Below are positions 1-4,628 of a DNA stretch of 8,750 bases, piece by piece. This DNA comes from Candidatus Methanoperedens sp. (GTDB lineage Archaea; Halobacteriota; Methanosarcinia; Methanosarcinales; Methanoperedenaceae). The position numbers and the translations under genes were made by a program. The notes under the pieces are model-generated. The model was not told where the DNA came from and made no database searches. It saw only the letters and a list, made by a program, of their open reading frames with translations. Each line of letters starts with the position of its first letter. Within the stretch, counting starts at the first letter, position 1. The stretch covers positions 1-8,750 of the forward strand of contig JAHFCV010000100.1 in the NCBI GenBank assembly GCA_023249275.1, given 5' to 3'.

Positions 1-2
1 GG

Positions 3-50
3 GATTTTATCAAAAAATATGATGATGATAGTTTGAAATTACGCTGGTAA
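3..50 (+). CDS. Possible C-terminal tail of an upstream gene (partial)
   Basis: One frame is open from the window edge to a TAA at 48-50 and reads DFIKKYDDDSLKLRW. The mix of charged and aromatic residues looks like a real protein end; the other two + frames stop within the first 36 bases. Nothing here identifies a family. If real, it is the gene just upstream of the VapBC pair. Fifteen codons are too few to be sure. Confidence 0.25.
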   Translation, partial: DFIKKYDDDSLKLRW

Positions 51-66
51 AAGCCATCTGGCAAAT

Positions 67-74
67 TGTATAAG
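67..74 (+). promoter_or_regulatory. Candidate box A (TATA) for the vapBC unit
   Basis: TGTATAAG lies about 30 bases upstream of the purine-rich ribosome binding site at 103-108. That would place transcription start near 95-98, with a short leader. The match to the archaeal box A consensus is only fair. Confidence 0.3.
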
Positions 75-102
75 GTGATAAAAATACGTTTTACTTAGCC
101 GT

Positions 103-108
103 AGGTGG
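103..108 (+). promoter_or_regulatory. Shine-Dalgarno site pointing to a lost vapB start codon
   Basis: AGGTGG sits 6 bases upstream of position 115. In the antitoxin reading frame that is exactly where a start codon would be expected, directly before codons reading A-L-T-K-V-S-H-K-F-Q-V-V-I-P. The triplet at 115-117 is TAA instead of ATG/GTG/TTG. The well-placed site with a stop at the start position suggests a recently lost start codon or a sequence error. Confidence 0.4.
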
Positions 109-150
109 CGAAGTTAAGCTTTAACAAAAGTCAGCCATAAATTCCAGGTT

Positions 151-354
151 GTGATTCCCAAGGAAGTCAGGGAGCTTCTCGGTATCTCTAAAGGTGATAC
201 ATTACAGGTTTATGGAAAAAACCATGAGATCGTGATGAAAAAATCGGACATAAAAAAGCCTTTATCCCTTAAGAATTTGAAGGGTCTGGGTAAGGATATC
301 TGGAAAGACATTGATGTGGAAGAGTATATCAAAAAGGAGAGAGAGAGTTGGTAA
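151..354 (+). CDS. VapB-like antitoxin, AbrB/SpoVT swapped-hairpin DNA-binding family (start impaired)
   Basis: This encodes the antitoxin of a type II toxin-antitoxin pair. It should bind DNA as an AbrB-fold dimer, repress its own operon and neutralise the adjacent PIN toxin. From the GTG at 151 the product is 67 residues starting VIPKEVRELLGISKGD, the family hallmark. The C-terminal part (KGLGKDIWKDIDVEEYIKKERESW) looks like the toxin-binding tail of archaeal VapB proteins. The reading frame continues upstream of 151 with ALTKVSHKFQV, the usual first strand of the AbrB hairpin, back to a TAA at 115-117. No ATG, GTG or TTG occurs in that extension. The GTG start therefore gives a protein missing the first beta strand, and no Shine-Dalgarno site serves it. 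Its end overlaps the vapC start by 7 bases, so translation is probably coupled. The family is clear. Whether a functional antitoxin is made is doubtful. Confidence 0.75.
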   Translation: MIPKEVRELLGISKGDTLQVYGKNHEIVMKKSDIKKPLSLKNLKGLGKDIWKDIDVEEYIKKERESW

Positions 355-770
355 ACTACAGGAGGATCGGGCTCGATACTAATGTGCTGATATACTATAT
401 CGAAGAGCATCCTGTTTTTCTAAAAAAAATTGAACCTCTGATCGATAAAATAGTTGAGGGGAAAGCAACAGGTATAACTTCATATGTGACGCTTCTTGAA
501 TTGCTTGTAAAACCTATCCGTGAGGAACGATTCGATCTTGTTGAGCAGTACAGGACAATACTGATGACACAGCTTGAAATGGTACCTCTGGACGAATCAG
601 TATCATTAAAAGCTGCGCAACTCAGAGCGGAATATGGACTGAAAACGCCTGATGCAATACAGTTGGCATCGGTGATCCATAAGAATGGGGAAGTTTTCAT
701 TACAAATGACAGACGAATGGAGAATGTAAAAGAGATCAAAGTTTTGGCGCTGACGGATATGCCGGGTTGA
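348..770 (+). CDS. VapC-like PIN-domain toxin (ribonuclease)
   Basis: This is a 140-residue PIN-domain protein, the usual length for VapC toxins, which cut RNA with a metal-dependent acidic active site. The acidic residues are all present: D10 in IGLDTNVLIYY, E51 in TLLELLVKP, D102 in KTPDAIQLAS and D121 in FITNDRRM. The toxin therefore looks catalytically intact. The chosen start is TTG at 348, with a strong AGGAG at 335-339 eight bases upstream. It overlaps the antitoxin stop codon at 352-354, a typical antitoxin-toxin coupling. The oddity is the partner: the antitoxin frame lacks a normal start while the toxin is undamaged. RNA target unknown. Confidence 0.88.
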   Translation: MVNYRRIGLDTNVLIYYIEEHPVFLKKIEPLIDKIVEGKATGITSYVTLLELLVKPIREERFDLVEQYRTILMTQLEMVPLDESVSLKAAQLRAEYGLKTPDAIQLASVIHKNGEVFITNDRRMENVKEIKVLALTDMPG

Positions 771-802
771 TATTGTCACGAGTTTAGGATTATTTGAAAA
801 CT

Positions 803-973
803 ATGGCAAAACCAGAATACTGGCTGAAAATGGCAGAGGAAGACCTGAAAGATGCAAAGGAGGTAATGGAGCTTGGAAGGGGATTGCTTGAATTATATTT
901 TTATAAAATATATAATATTATTATAAACCATATTCACAGCCTGCGCCCTGCCCTATCCCCTCATCCACCCTGA
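803..973 (+). pseudogene. HEPN-domain protein remnant (N-terminal stub)
   Basis: An ATG at 803, 33 bases after vapC, starts MAKPEYWLKMAEEDLKDAKEVMELGR. This closely resembles the first helix of HEPN proteins, the RNase toxin half of HEPN/MNT systems. Similarity stops after about 26 residues, near 880. Beyond that the frame runs into A/T-only DNA (LYFYKIYNIIINHI) and then antisense through the end of queD to a stop at 971-973, 56 codons in all. A complete HEPN protein is typically over 100 residues, and the conserved RxxxxH motif and later helices are absent. No nucleotidyltransferase (MNT) partner is visible. It is best read as a 3'-truncated relic. Confidence 0.6.
911..925. repeat. A/T inverted repeat at the queD 3' end
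   Basis: TATAATA at 911-917 and TATTATA at 919-925 form a perfect 7-bp inverted repeat with a one-base centre, inside a 40-bp tract that is almost pure A/T. It overlaps the queD stop codon (921-923) and marks the end of recognisable HEPN sequence. It may help terminate queD transcription, or be the scar where the HEPN gene was cut. Confidence 0.3.
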
Positions 974-1400
974 CATGGAGCTTTTTAATGTTATCCGCGC
1001 CATTTGATTTTAGCGCTTTTGCCATTTCTGTTGTGAAATACTTGCACAGGTCTTCGGCGCTCGCTGATTTTGTGGGGAGGAACATAATATCTTCAAAGGG
1101 CAGTACATATCGCTTTTTACTTTCAATGATTTCAATCGAGACGCCATCCTTTTTTACGATACGAAGGCGCGGGTCTTTTTCCGCGATAAGGACTTTATGG
1201 TCAAGCCTGTCGCAAATCCTGTTAACAATTCCTTTAACCAGCTCAAAATCAATGATAAACTCCCCTGTCTGTTCGCCTTCGAGCCTCACGCTAACCGCAT
1301 AGGTATGACCGTGCAGGCAGCCGCATTTGGGATGGTTGGGGATGAAGTGGCATGCGGAAAATCGCAGTTTTGCCATCCAGCCGTCTATTTCAATGAACAT
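921..1400 (-). CDS. queD: 6-carboxy-5,6,7,8-tetrahydropterin synthase, QueD/PTPS family
   Basis: A 159-residue enzyme of the 6-pyruvoyl-tetrahydropterin synthase fold. QueD makes 6-carboxytetrahydropterin from dihydroneopterin triphosphate, a step toward preQ0, the precursor of archaeosine in tRNA. Zinc ligands are H18 (FSACHF) and H30/H32 (LHGHTY). The catalytic cysteine is C26 in KCGCLHGH, the CxxxHGH pattern of QueD enzymes. D67-H68 in RLDHKVL supply the rest of the catalytic set, and E147 in VDEG is the likely pterin-anchoring acid. The ATG at 1400 gives the usual archaeal N-terminus (MFIEIDGW...LRFSACHF). No Shine-Dalgarno site precedes it. The gene stands alone; its pathway partner arcS lies at the other end of the window. 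PTPS homologues can serve other pterin pathways, but the cysteine motif favours QueD. Confidence 0.87.
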   Translation of the reverse strand: MFIEIDGWMAKLRFSACHFIPNHPKCGCLHGHTYAVSVRLEGEQTGEFIIDFELVKGIVNRICDRLDHKVLIAEKDPRLRIVKKDGVSIEIIESKKRYVLPFEDIMFLPTKSASAEDLCKYFTTEMAKALKSNGADNIKKLHVRVDEGIGQGAGCEYGL

Positions 1401-1476
1401 GATATCGGCTTAATTACCCTGTAAGGTATAATCCTTTTGTCAGAATTATAGTTAAGAACTAAATAATTTAAACTGT

Positions 1477-1494
1477 CTTTGCAACCTTTGCGGT
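1477..1494. repeat. 9-bp direct repeat, two units (CTTTGCAAC CTTTGCGGT)
   Basis: Two adjacent 9-base units share CTTTGC and differ at the end. The repeat lies 77 bases upstream of the queD start in non-coding DNA. It is the first of three short-period arrays in this intergenic region. The unit resembles short-period sequences seen between genes in many prokaryotes; function unknown. Confidence 0.5.
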
Positions 1495-1525
1495 GAATAA
1501 AATCGCATACCTTAGACATTAACAG

Positions 1526-1551
1526 CGAACTAATACGAACTTTTACGAACT
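1526..1551. repeat. 10-bp-period repeat, three CGAACT units (copy 1)
   Basis: CGAACT occurs at 1526-1531, 1536-1541 and 1546-1551, spaced exactly 10 bp, about one helical turn. The first 16 bases, CGAACTAATACGAACT, recur exactly at 3699-3714, where a third unit also follows. It is non-coding, in the gap between the DUF5615 gene and queD. Confidence 0.75.
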
Positions 1552-1635
1552 CCGGCGTGAGTTAAGACCAGTCTGTACGAGTTAGTTGTTGATTTTTCAT
1601 CTAGCAAACAAAGGGCGCAGAGAGTTGCCGCTTTT

Positions 1636-1662
1636 CTCTGTGTCCTCTGTGCTCTCTGTGGT
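1636..1662. repeat. 9-bp-period repeat, three CTCTGTG units
   Basis: Three tandem 9-base units, CTCTGTGTC, CTCTGTGCT and CTCTGTGGT, lie just beyond the 3' end of the DUF5615 gene (1684). Related purine/pyrimidine-skewed text (GCGCAGAGAG) lies at 1615-1624. The array resembles a dispersed intergenic repeat type. No protein is encoded. Confidence 0.65.
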
Positions 1663-1683
1663 TTTTGGTTTTTCAACCTTGAT

Positions 1684-2037
1684 TCATGTCTTTCCCGCTA
1701 TTCTGACAGTAGTTTCTGTCACAACAATAAAATTTCCAGAAAAGGATTTTTCATATTTTTCAAGCAAGCGCTTCAGTACAGCTATTTTGTTTGCGGCCCG
1801 CTCATCTTCAAGACGCAGAAGTATCACACCTTTATGTGGCTTTTTCTCTCGAAAAACAAGCTCACCAAAGTCTTTGTCATTCGTGACCAGTATCCGATTT
1901 TGCTCGCAGGCTTTCTGGATAACCTCTCTATCATCCGCTCCCCTCATTTCTTCAAATACAGAAACCACATCATGATTTTGCAGGCGCAACCACTGAGCAA
2001 CTGCAGGCCCTGTACATTCATCCACAAGGAACCGCAT
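1684..2037 (-). CDS. DUF5615 PIN-like toxin
   Basis: A 117-residue protein of the DUF5615 family, PIN-like nucleases related to the Mut7-C type and paired with DUF433 antitoxins (as in VapBC45-like modules). Visible family features are the N-terminal MRFLVDE with D6, the central HDVVSVFEEMRGADDREVIQKA and the TNDKDFGELVF motif with D54 and D56. These acidic residues would bind the metal ions of an RNase active site. The ATG at 2037 directly abuts the antitoxin's TAG stop (2038-2040). GAGG about 9 bases upstream, inside the antitoxin gene, can serve as ribosome binding site, so the two are translated together. Nothing appears truncated. RNase activity is inferred from the family. Confidence 0.85.
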   Translation of the reverse strand: MRFLVDECTGPAVAQWLRLQNHDVVSVFEEMRGADDREVIQKACEQNRILVTNDKDFGELVFREKKPHKGVILLRLEDERAANKIAVLKRLLEKYEKSFSGNFIVVTETTVRIAGKT

Positions 2038-2286
2038 CTAACAAGCCTCTGCACTCAAAGGCATAAATGTGGTATCTGCAAGGGATTCTGTTGCGAATAG
2101 CAAACATGCTTTTATATCTTCCTTGGTTAATCCTTTGTATTCTTCAAGGATTTCCTCAACGGAAGCACCATGCGCTAATAACCCCAGGATAAACTGCACC
2201 GTAAGTCTTGTTCCCCTGATTACAGGTTTTCCAGTCATAACATTGGGATCAAGAGTGATGCGTTCAAGCAATTTTTCCGCTTTCAT
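2038..2286 (-). CDS. DUF433 antitoxin
   Basis: An 82-residue DUF433 protein, a small helix-turn-helix protein that acts as DNA-binding antitoxin to a DUF5615 toxin. The signature is clear: ITLDPNVMTGKPVIRGTRLTVQFILGLLAHGASVEEILEEYKGLTKEDIKACLLFA. It is the first gene of a two-gene minus-strand operon. AGGTG at 2292-2296 lies 7 bases before the ATG (2286), and a good TATA element (2320-2328) lies upstream, giving a very short leader. Autoregulation by the toxin-antitoxin complex is expected from the family but no operator was identified. Confidence 0.87.
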   Translation of the reverse strand: MKAEKLLERITLDPNVMTGKPVIRGTRLTVQFILGLLAHGASVEEILEEYKGLTKEDIKACLLFATESLADTTFMPLSAEAC

Positions 2287-2319
2287 GGTTTTTCACCTTA
2301 TCTATTATTTTCTCTTTTG

Positions 2320-2328
2320 TAATATAAA
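2320..2328 (-). promoter_or_regulatory. Box A (TATA) for the DUF433/DUF5615 operon
   Basis: On the minus strand TTTATATTA is centred about 38 bases upstream of the antitoxin ATG. This predicts a start of transcription near 2298-2300, just ahead of the AGGTG ribosome binding site. It forms a divergent promoter pair with the nreA box A about 80 bp away. Confidence 0.5.
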
Positions 2329-2402
2329 GACCATTGATTGCCGTCGTAAGTTTGGAAATCCTCAATCCTTGATTTTTTCTAATTACTTTCACAGAGCTTG
2401 CG

Positions 2403-2414
2403 TTTATATTATAT
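2403..2414 (+). promoter_or_regulatory. Box A (TATA) for nreA; probably leaderless transcript
   Basis: TTTATATTATAT is a strong archaeal TATA element centred about 30 bases before the nreA ATG at 2438. Transcription would start within a few bases of the ATG. No Shine-Dalgarno-like sequence lies between, so leaderless translation is likely. Confidence 0.6.
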
Positions 2415-2437
2415 CCCTGCATATCATCAATTAATAT

Positions 2438-3694
2438 ATGGAAAGCCCGGATTCGCTATTTAGCGGCACAAGCGATGCCCTGTGCATTCTTTGTCGGGGT
2501 GCAAAATTATTATGCGGCAAACAGAGGTGTCCTGTCCTTGTCAAATTCTATTCCAATGTAAAAATCAAACCGCTCACCGACAGCCTTAATATAGACGGTT
2601 CCTCCCCTCCCGGCGTGTTTGTGGGAAGAATAGGATATCCATACGTATCCGTGGGACCATTAATCCCTCCATCCCATGGAGACACCGCCCTTCTCGACAC
2701 GCCAGAGATGTGGATTGGGAAGACTATAGATGACATCGTGGATTTCCGCTTGCAGCTTGTCCGGGGCAAGCATCTTGTGCATATAAGAGACCTTGAGAGC
2801 AACCGCATCGTAGAAGCCACTCGCGAGATGGCGCTCTCAGCTTCGCCCATAGACGTGGAGGCTGAGTTCTTGAAAAAACCGAGGGCAAGGTTAGTGCTTG
2901 ATGACGAAGTTCAGCCTTTCGGACCGACGGCGCCTCTTAAGAAGATCGACCTCGGTAACACGAAGTTTGACCAGAGAATGGAAAAGGCGTATAATGATAC
3001 TGACCTCAAAGCAAAGGATGCTGTGCTTGAGCTTTACAAAAGGGATACTCTTGTCTCAAGCATCCAGAAAGCCTTCAGCGTTGGAGCCTTTGGAGAGGGC
3101 AATGCGCGCCGTTTTGTTCCTACAAGGTGGAGTATAACCGCAGTAGATAGCATGATAGGCGCAAATCTGATGGAGAAAATGAAGGATTTCCCGATTATTA
3201 ACGAATACATGGTTTTTGAATCATGGCAGCTTGATAACAGGTTCGTGGTTCTGATGATGCCGCGTGCCTGGAGCTATGAGCTTATTGAGGCATGGTATCC
3301 CAATACGGTCTGGAACCCTTTCGGGAAAGACGTGGCGATAATGTCGTCCTCCGAGGGTTATGAGGGGAGGACTACGTATGCGGAAATAGGCGGATGCTAT
3401 TATGCTGCGCGCCTTGCGGTCAATGAATACCTCGTGAAGGAGAGAAGGCAGGCGCGCGTTGTGATACTGAGGGAGGCGCATCCGGGATATATAATGCCAG
3501 TTGGCGTATGGAACGTGAGGGAGAACGTGAGGGCTGCGCTTCGGGCGCCCCCGAATAAATTCGCTTCTCTTGATGATGCCTTTGCATATATTTCAACAAG
3601 GCTTGTTATCCCGAAGGCGCGGTGGATAAAGGAAAGCACGGTATTGAAAAATACATTATACCAGAGAGGGCTTGAGGATTTCTTTGGAAAATAA
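2438..3694 (+). CDS. nreA: Archaeal DNA repair protein NreA
   Basis: A 418-residue protein of the archaeal Nre family, implicated in DNA damage response and known in other archaea to act with the sliding clamp PCNA. The N-terminus carries a zinc-binding cysteine cluster, C16, C19, C26 and C31 (CILCRGAKLLCGKQRC). The conserved core includes GVFVGRIGYPYVSVGP (about residues 59-74), the GNARRFVPTRWSITAVDS block, and WYPNTVWNPFGKDVAIMSSSEGYEGRTTYAEIGGCYYAARLAV. The very C-terminus holds a PCNA-interacting peptide, Q409-F416 (QRGLEDFF), matching QxxLxxFF. Length and both ends are intact. The next gene, a radical SAM protein on the same strand 39 bp downstream, may be a functional partner. The biochemical activity of NreA is not established. 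Confidence 0.92.
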   Translation: MESPDSLFSGTSDALCILCRGAKLLCGKQRCPVLVKFYSNVKIKPLTDSLNIDGSSPPGVFVGRIGYPYVSVGPLIPPSHGDTALLDTPEMWIGKTIDDIVDFRLQLVRGKHLVHIRDLESNRIVEATREMALSASPIDVEAEFLKKPRARLVLDDEVQPFGPTAPLKKIDLGNTKFDQRMEKAYNDTDLKAKDAVLELYKRDTLVSSIQKAFSVGAFGEGNARRFVPTRWSITAVDSMIGANLMEKMKDFPIINEYMVFESWQLDNRFVVLMMPRAWSYELIEAWYPNTVWNPFGKDVAIMSSSEGYEGRTTYAEIGGCYYAARLAVNEYLVKERRQARVVILREAHPGYIMPVGVWNVRENVRAALRAPPNKFASLDDAFAYISTRLVIPKARWIKESTVLKNTLYQRGLEDFFGK

Positions 3695-3698
3695 ACAA

Positions 3699-3725
3699 CG
3701 AACTAATACGAACTCGATACGAACT
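3699..3725. repeat. CGAACT repeat, three units (copy 2)
   Basis: CGAACT occurs at 3699-3704, 3709-3714 and 3720-3725 (spacing 10 then 11). The array fills most of the 39-bp spacer between nreA and the radical SAM gene. Its first 16 bases are identical to those of the array at 1526-1551. Confidence 0.75.
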
Positions 3726-3733
3726 CTGATAGC

Positions 3734-4534
3734 ATGATAAAAGAAATAAAAATAAAAACTGCGCTCTCGCCATCAAAACTTCCAGGTCTGGATTACGCCC
3801 TCAATCCATACAGGGGCTGCGCGCATGCCTGTGCCTATTGCTACGCGCCGTCTGTAATCCACTGGGATAAAGGGAAGTGGGGCGAGCTTGTGGAGGCAAA
3901 AGTAAATCTGCCGCGCATACTTTCAAAAGAGCTGCGGGTAAAGAATAAAGGCGTTGTGGGGCTTGGGACTGTTACAGACCCTTACCAGCCTGCTGAGAAG
4001 AAATATGAAATAACGCGCCGCTGTCTTGAACTTCTGCTGATGCACGATTTTCCCGTGTGCATCCAGACAAAATCCTCTCTTGTGCTGAGGGATTTGGATT
4101 TGCTGAAGAGATTTTCAAATATTGAGGTGGGCGTAACACTTACGACACTTGACGACAGAGTTCGGGAAAAAATGGAGCCCGGCGCATCGAGCGTGGAGGA
4201 GAGGCTGCGCGCGCTGATGGAGCTTTCGAATAACGGAATTAATACATGGGTTTTCATGGGACCTGTGATGCCGTATATTACCGATGTCGAGGCGCTGGTT
4301 GATGCTATTGCAAAGGTGAAGCCGAGGTATGTGCTTGTAGATAAGTTGAGGTTGAAGGATGGGGTCTGGGGGAGGGTGAGGGAGTTTATTGCGGGATATA
4401 AGCCTGAGCTGCTTGCTGATTATGAGAGGATTTTTTTGAAGGGGGAGAATTATTACAGCGGGATTTTTGAGAGGGTTTTGAGGAGGTGTGAGGAGAAGGA
4501 GGTGAGGTGCGAAATTAATAAGTTAGTAAATTGA
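3734..4534 (+). CDS. SplB-like radical SAM protein (COG1533)
   Basis: A 266-residue radical SAM enzyme. The CAHACAYCYAP motif (C29, C33, C36; CxxxCxxC) binds the [4Fe-4S] cluster that cleaves S-adenosylmethionine. The surrounding LNPYRGCAHACAYCYAP, VVGLGTVTDPYQPAEKKYEITRRCLELL, VCIQTKSSLVLRDLDLL and VGVTLTTLD segments match the spore-photoproduct-lyase-like family, often labelled DNA repair photolyase. Actual substrates in archaea are mostly unknown; no claim of photoproduct repair is made here. The ATG at 3734 has no Shine-Dalgarno site. The gene follows nreA after 39 bp and is probably cotranscribed, which favours a repair-related role. The last 200 bases are unusually G-rich on the coding strand (see the G-run motif). 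The gene ends 7 bp from a convergent tRNA gene. Confidence 0.85.
   Translation: MIKEIKIKTALSPSKLPGLDYALNPYRGCAHACAYCYAPSVIHWDKGKWGELVEAKVNLPRILSKELRVKNKGVVGLGTVTDPYQPAEKKYEITRRCLELLLMHDFPVCIQTKSSLVLRDLDLLKRFSNIEVGVTLTTLDDRVREKMEPGASSVEERLRALMELSNNGINTWVFMGPVMPYITDVEALVDAIAKVKPRYVLVDKLRLKDGVWGRVREFIAGYKPELLADYERIFLKGENYYSGIFERVLRRCEEKEVRCEINKLVN
4361..4382 (+). other. G-quadruplex-type G-run motif inside the radical SAM gene
   Basis: Four G runs of 4, 5, 3 and 3 bases with loops TCT, A and TGA meet the usual quadruplex pattern on the coding (mRNA-like) strand. It encodes DGVWGRVRE, so codon choice (GGG, AGG, GTG) rather than amino acid need creates it. Confidence 0.4.
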
Positions 4535-4541
4535 TCGCTGC

Positions 4542-4628
4542 GCCGAGGACGGGATTCGAACCCGCGATGATCTGGCACGATCAACCAGATTATCAGTCTG
4601 GCGCCTTACCCGGCTAGACTACCTCGGC
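4542..4628 (-). tRNA. Class II tRNA with GAU (Ile) anticodon on a serine-type body
   Basis: The 87-base minus-strand gene folds fully: acceptor GCCGAGG/CCTCGGC, D stem GTCT/AGGC, anticodon stem CCAGA/TCTGG with loop CTGATAA, and T stem GCGGG/CCCGT with loop TTCGAAT. The variable arm is long, with stem TGATC/GATCA and loop GTGCCA. The anticodon at 4594-4592 is GAU, which reads isoleucine AUC/AUU codons. Everything else points to serine: a long variable arm (only Ser and Leu in archaea), discriminator G73 (complement of 4541; Leu has A73), and the D-arm AGTCTAGCC..GGTAAGGC typical of archaeal tRNA-Ser. A serine GCU loop would be CTGCTAA, so a single C35-to-A change explains the GAU. No CCA is encoded. 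It converges with the radical SAM gene at 7 bp. Automatic callers would probably label it tRNA-Ile. Confidence 0.85.

Larger units (their letters stand above)
1401..1683. other. Gene-free stretch containing three short-period repeat arrays
   Basis: The 283 bases between the 5' end of queD and the 3' end of the DUF5615 gene contain no credible gene. Reading frames here are extensions of antisense frames. The visible structure is the repeats at 1477-1494, 1526-1551 and 1636-1662. The queD promoter should lie in the A/T-rich part at about 1425-1475, but no single box A stands out. Confidence 0.5.

Noticed and set aside
19..25. Box C (ATGATGA) of a C/D small RNA
   Set aside because: No matching CTGA box D, C'/D' pair or terminal stem is found nearby; the bases are explained by GAT codons in the possible partial CDS.
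105..140. Alternative vapB start at GTG 105
   Set aside because: This GTG is in a different frame and gives MAKLSFNKSQP before a stop; reaching the antitoxin frame would require a frameshift, for which there is no direct evidence.
1477..1662. A CRISPR array
   Set aside because: The repeats are only 6-9 bases with 9-10 bp periods, with no 25-40 base repeats or spacers and no cas genes.
1586..1975. Plus-strand open frame of 129 codons
   Set aside because: It is mostly antisense to the DUF5615 gene and starts through the CTCTGTG repeat. The composition is serine/phenylalanine-rich as expected for a shadow frame.
2069..2434. Plus-strand open frame of 121 codons
   Set aside because: It is antisense to the DUF433 antitoxin and then runs through the divergent promoter region with no recognisable domain.
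4542..4628. Reading the extra length of the tRNA as an intron in a normal tRNA-Ile(GAU)
   Set aside because: The anticodon stem closes perfectly as CCAGA/TCTGG around a 7-base loop, and the extra bases form a proper variable-arm hairpin. No bulge-helix-bulge with an alternative 3' anticodon strand is visible.
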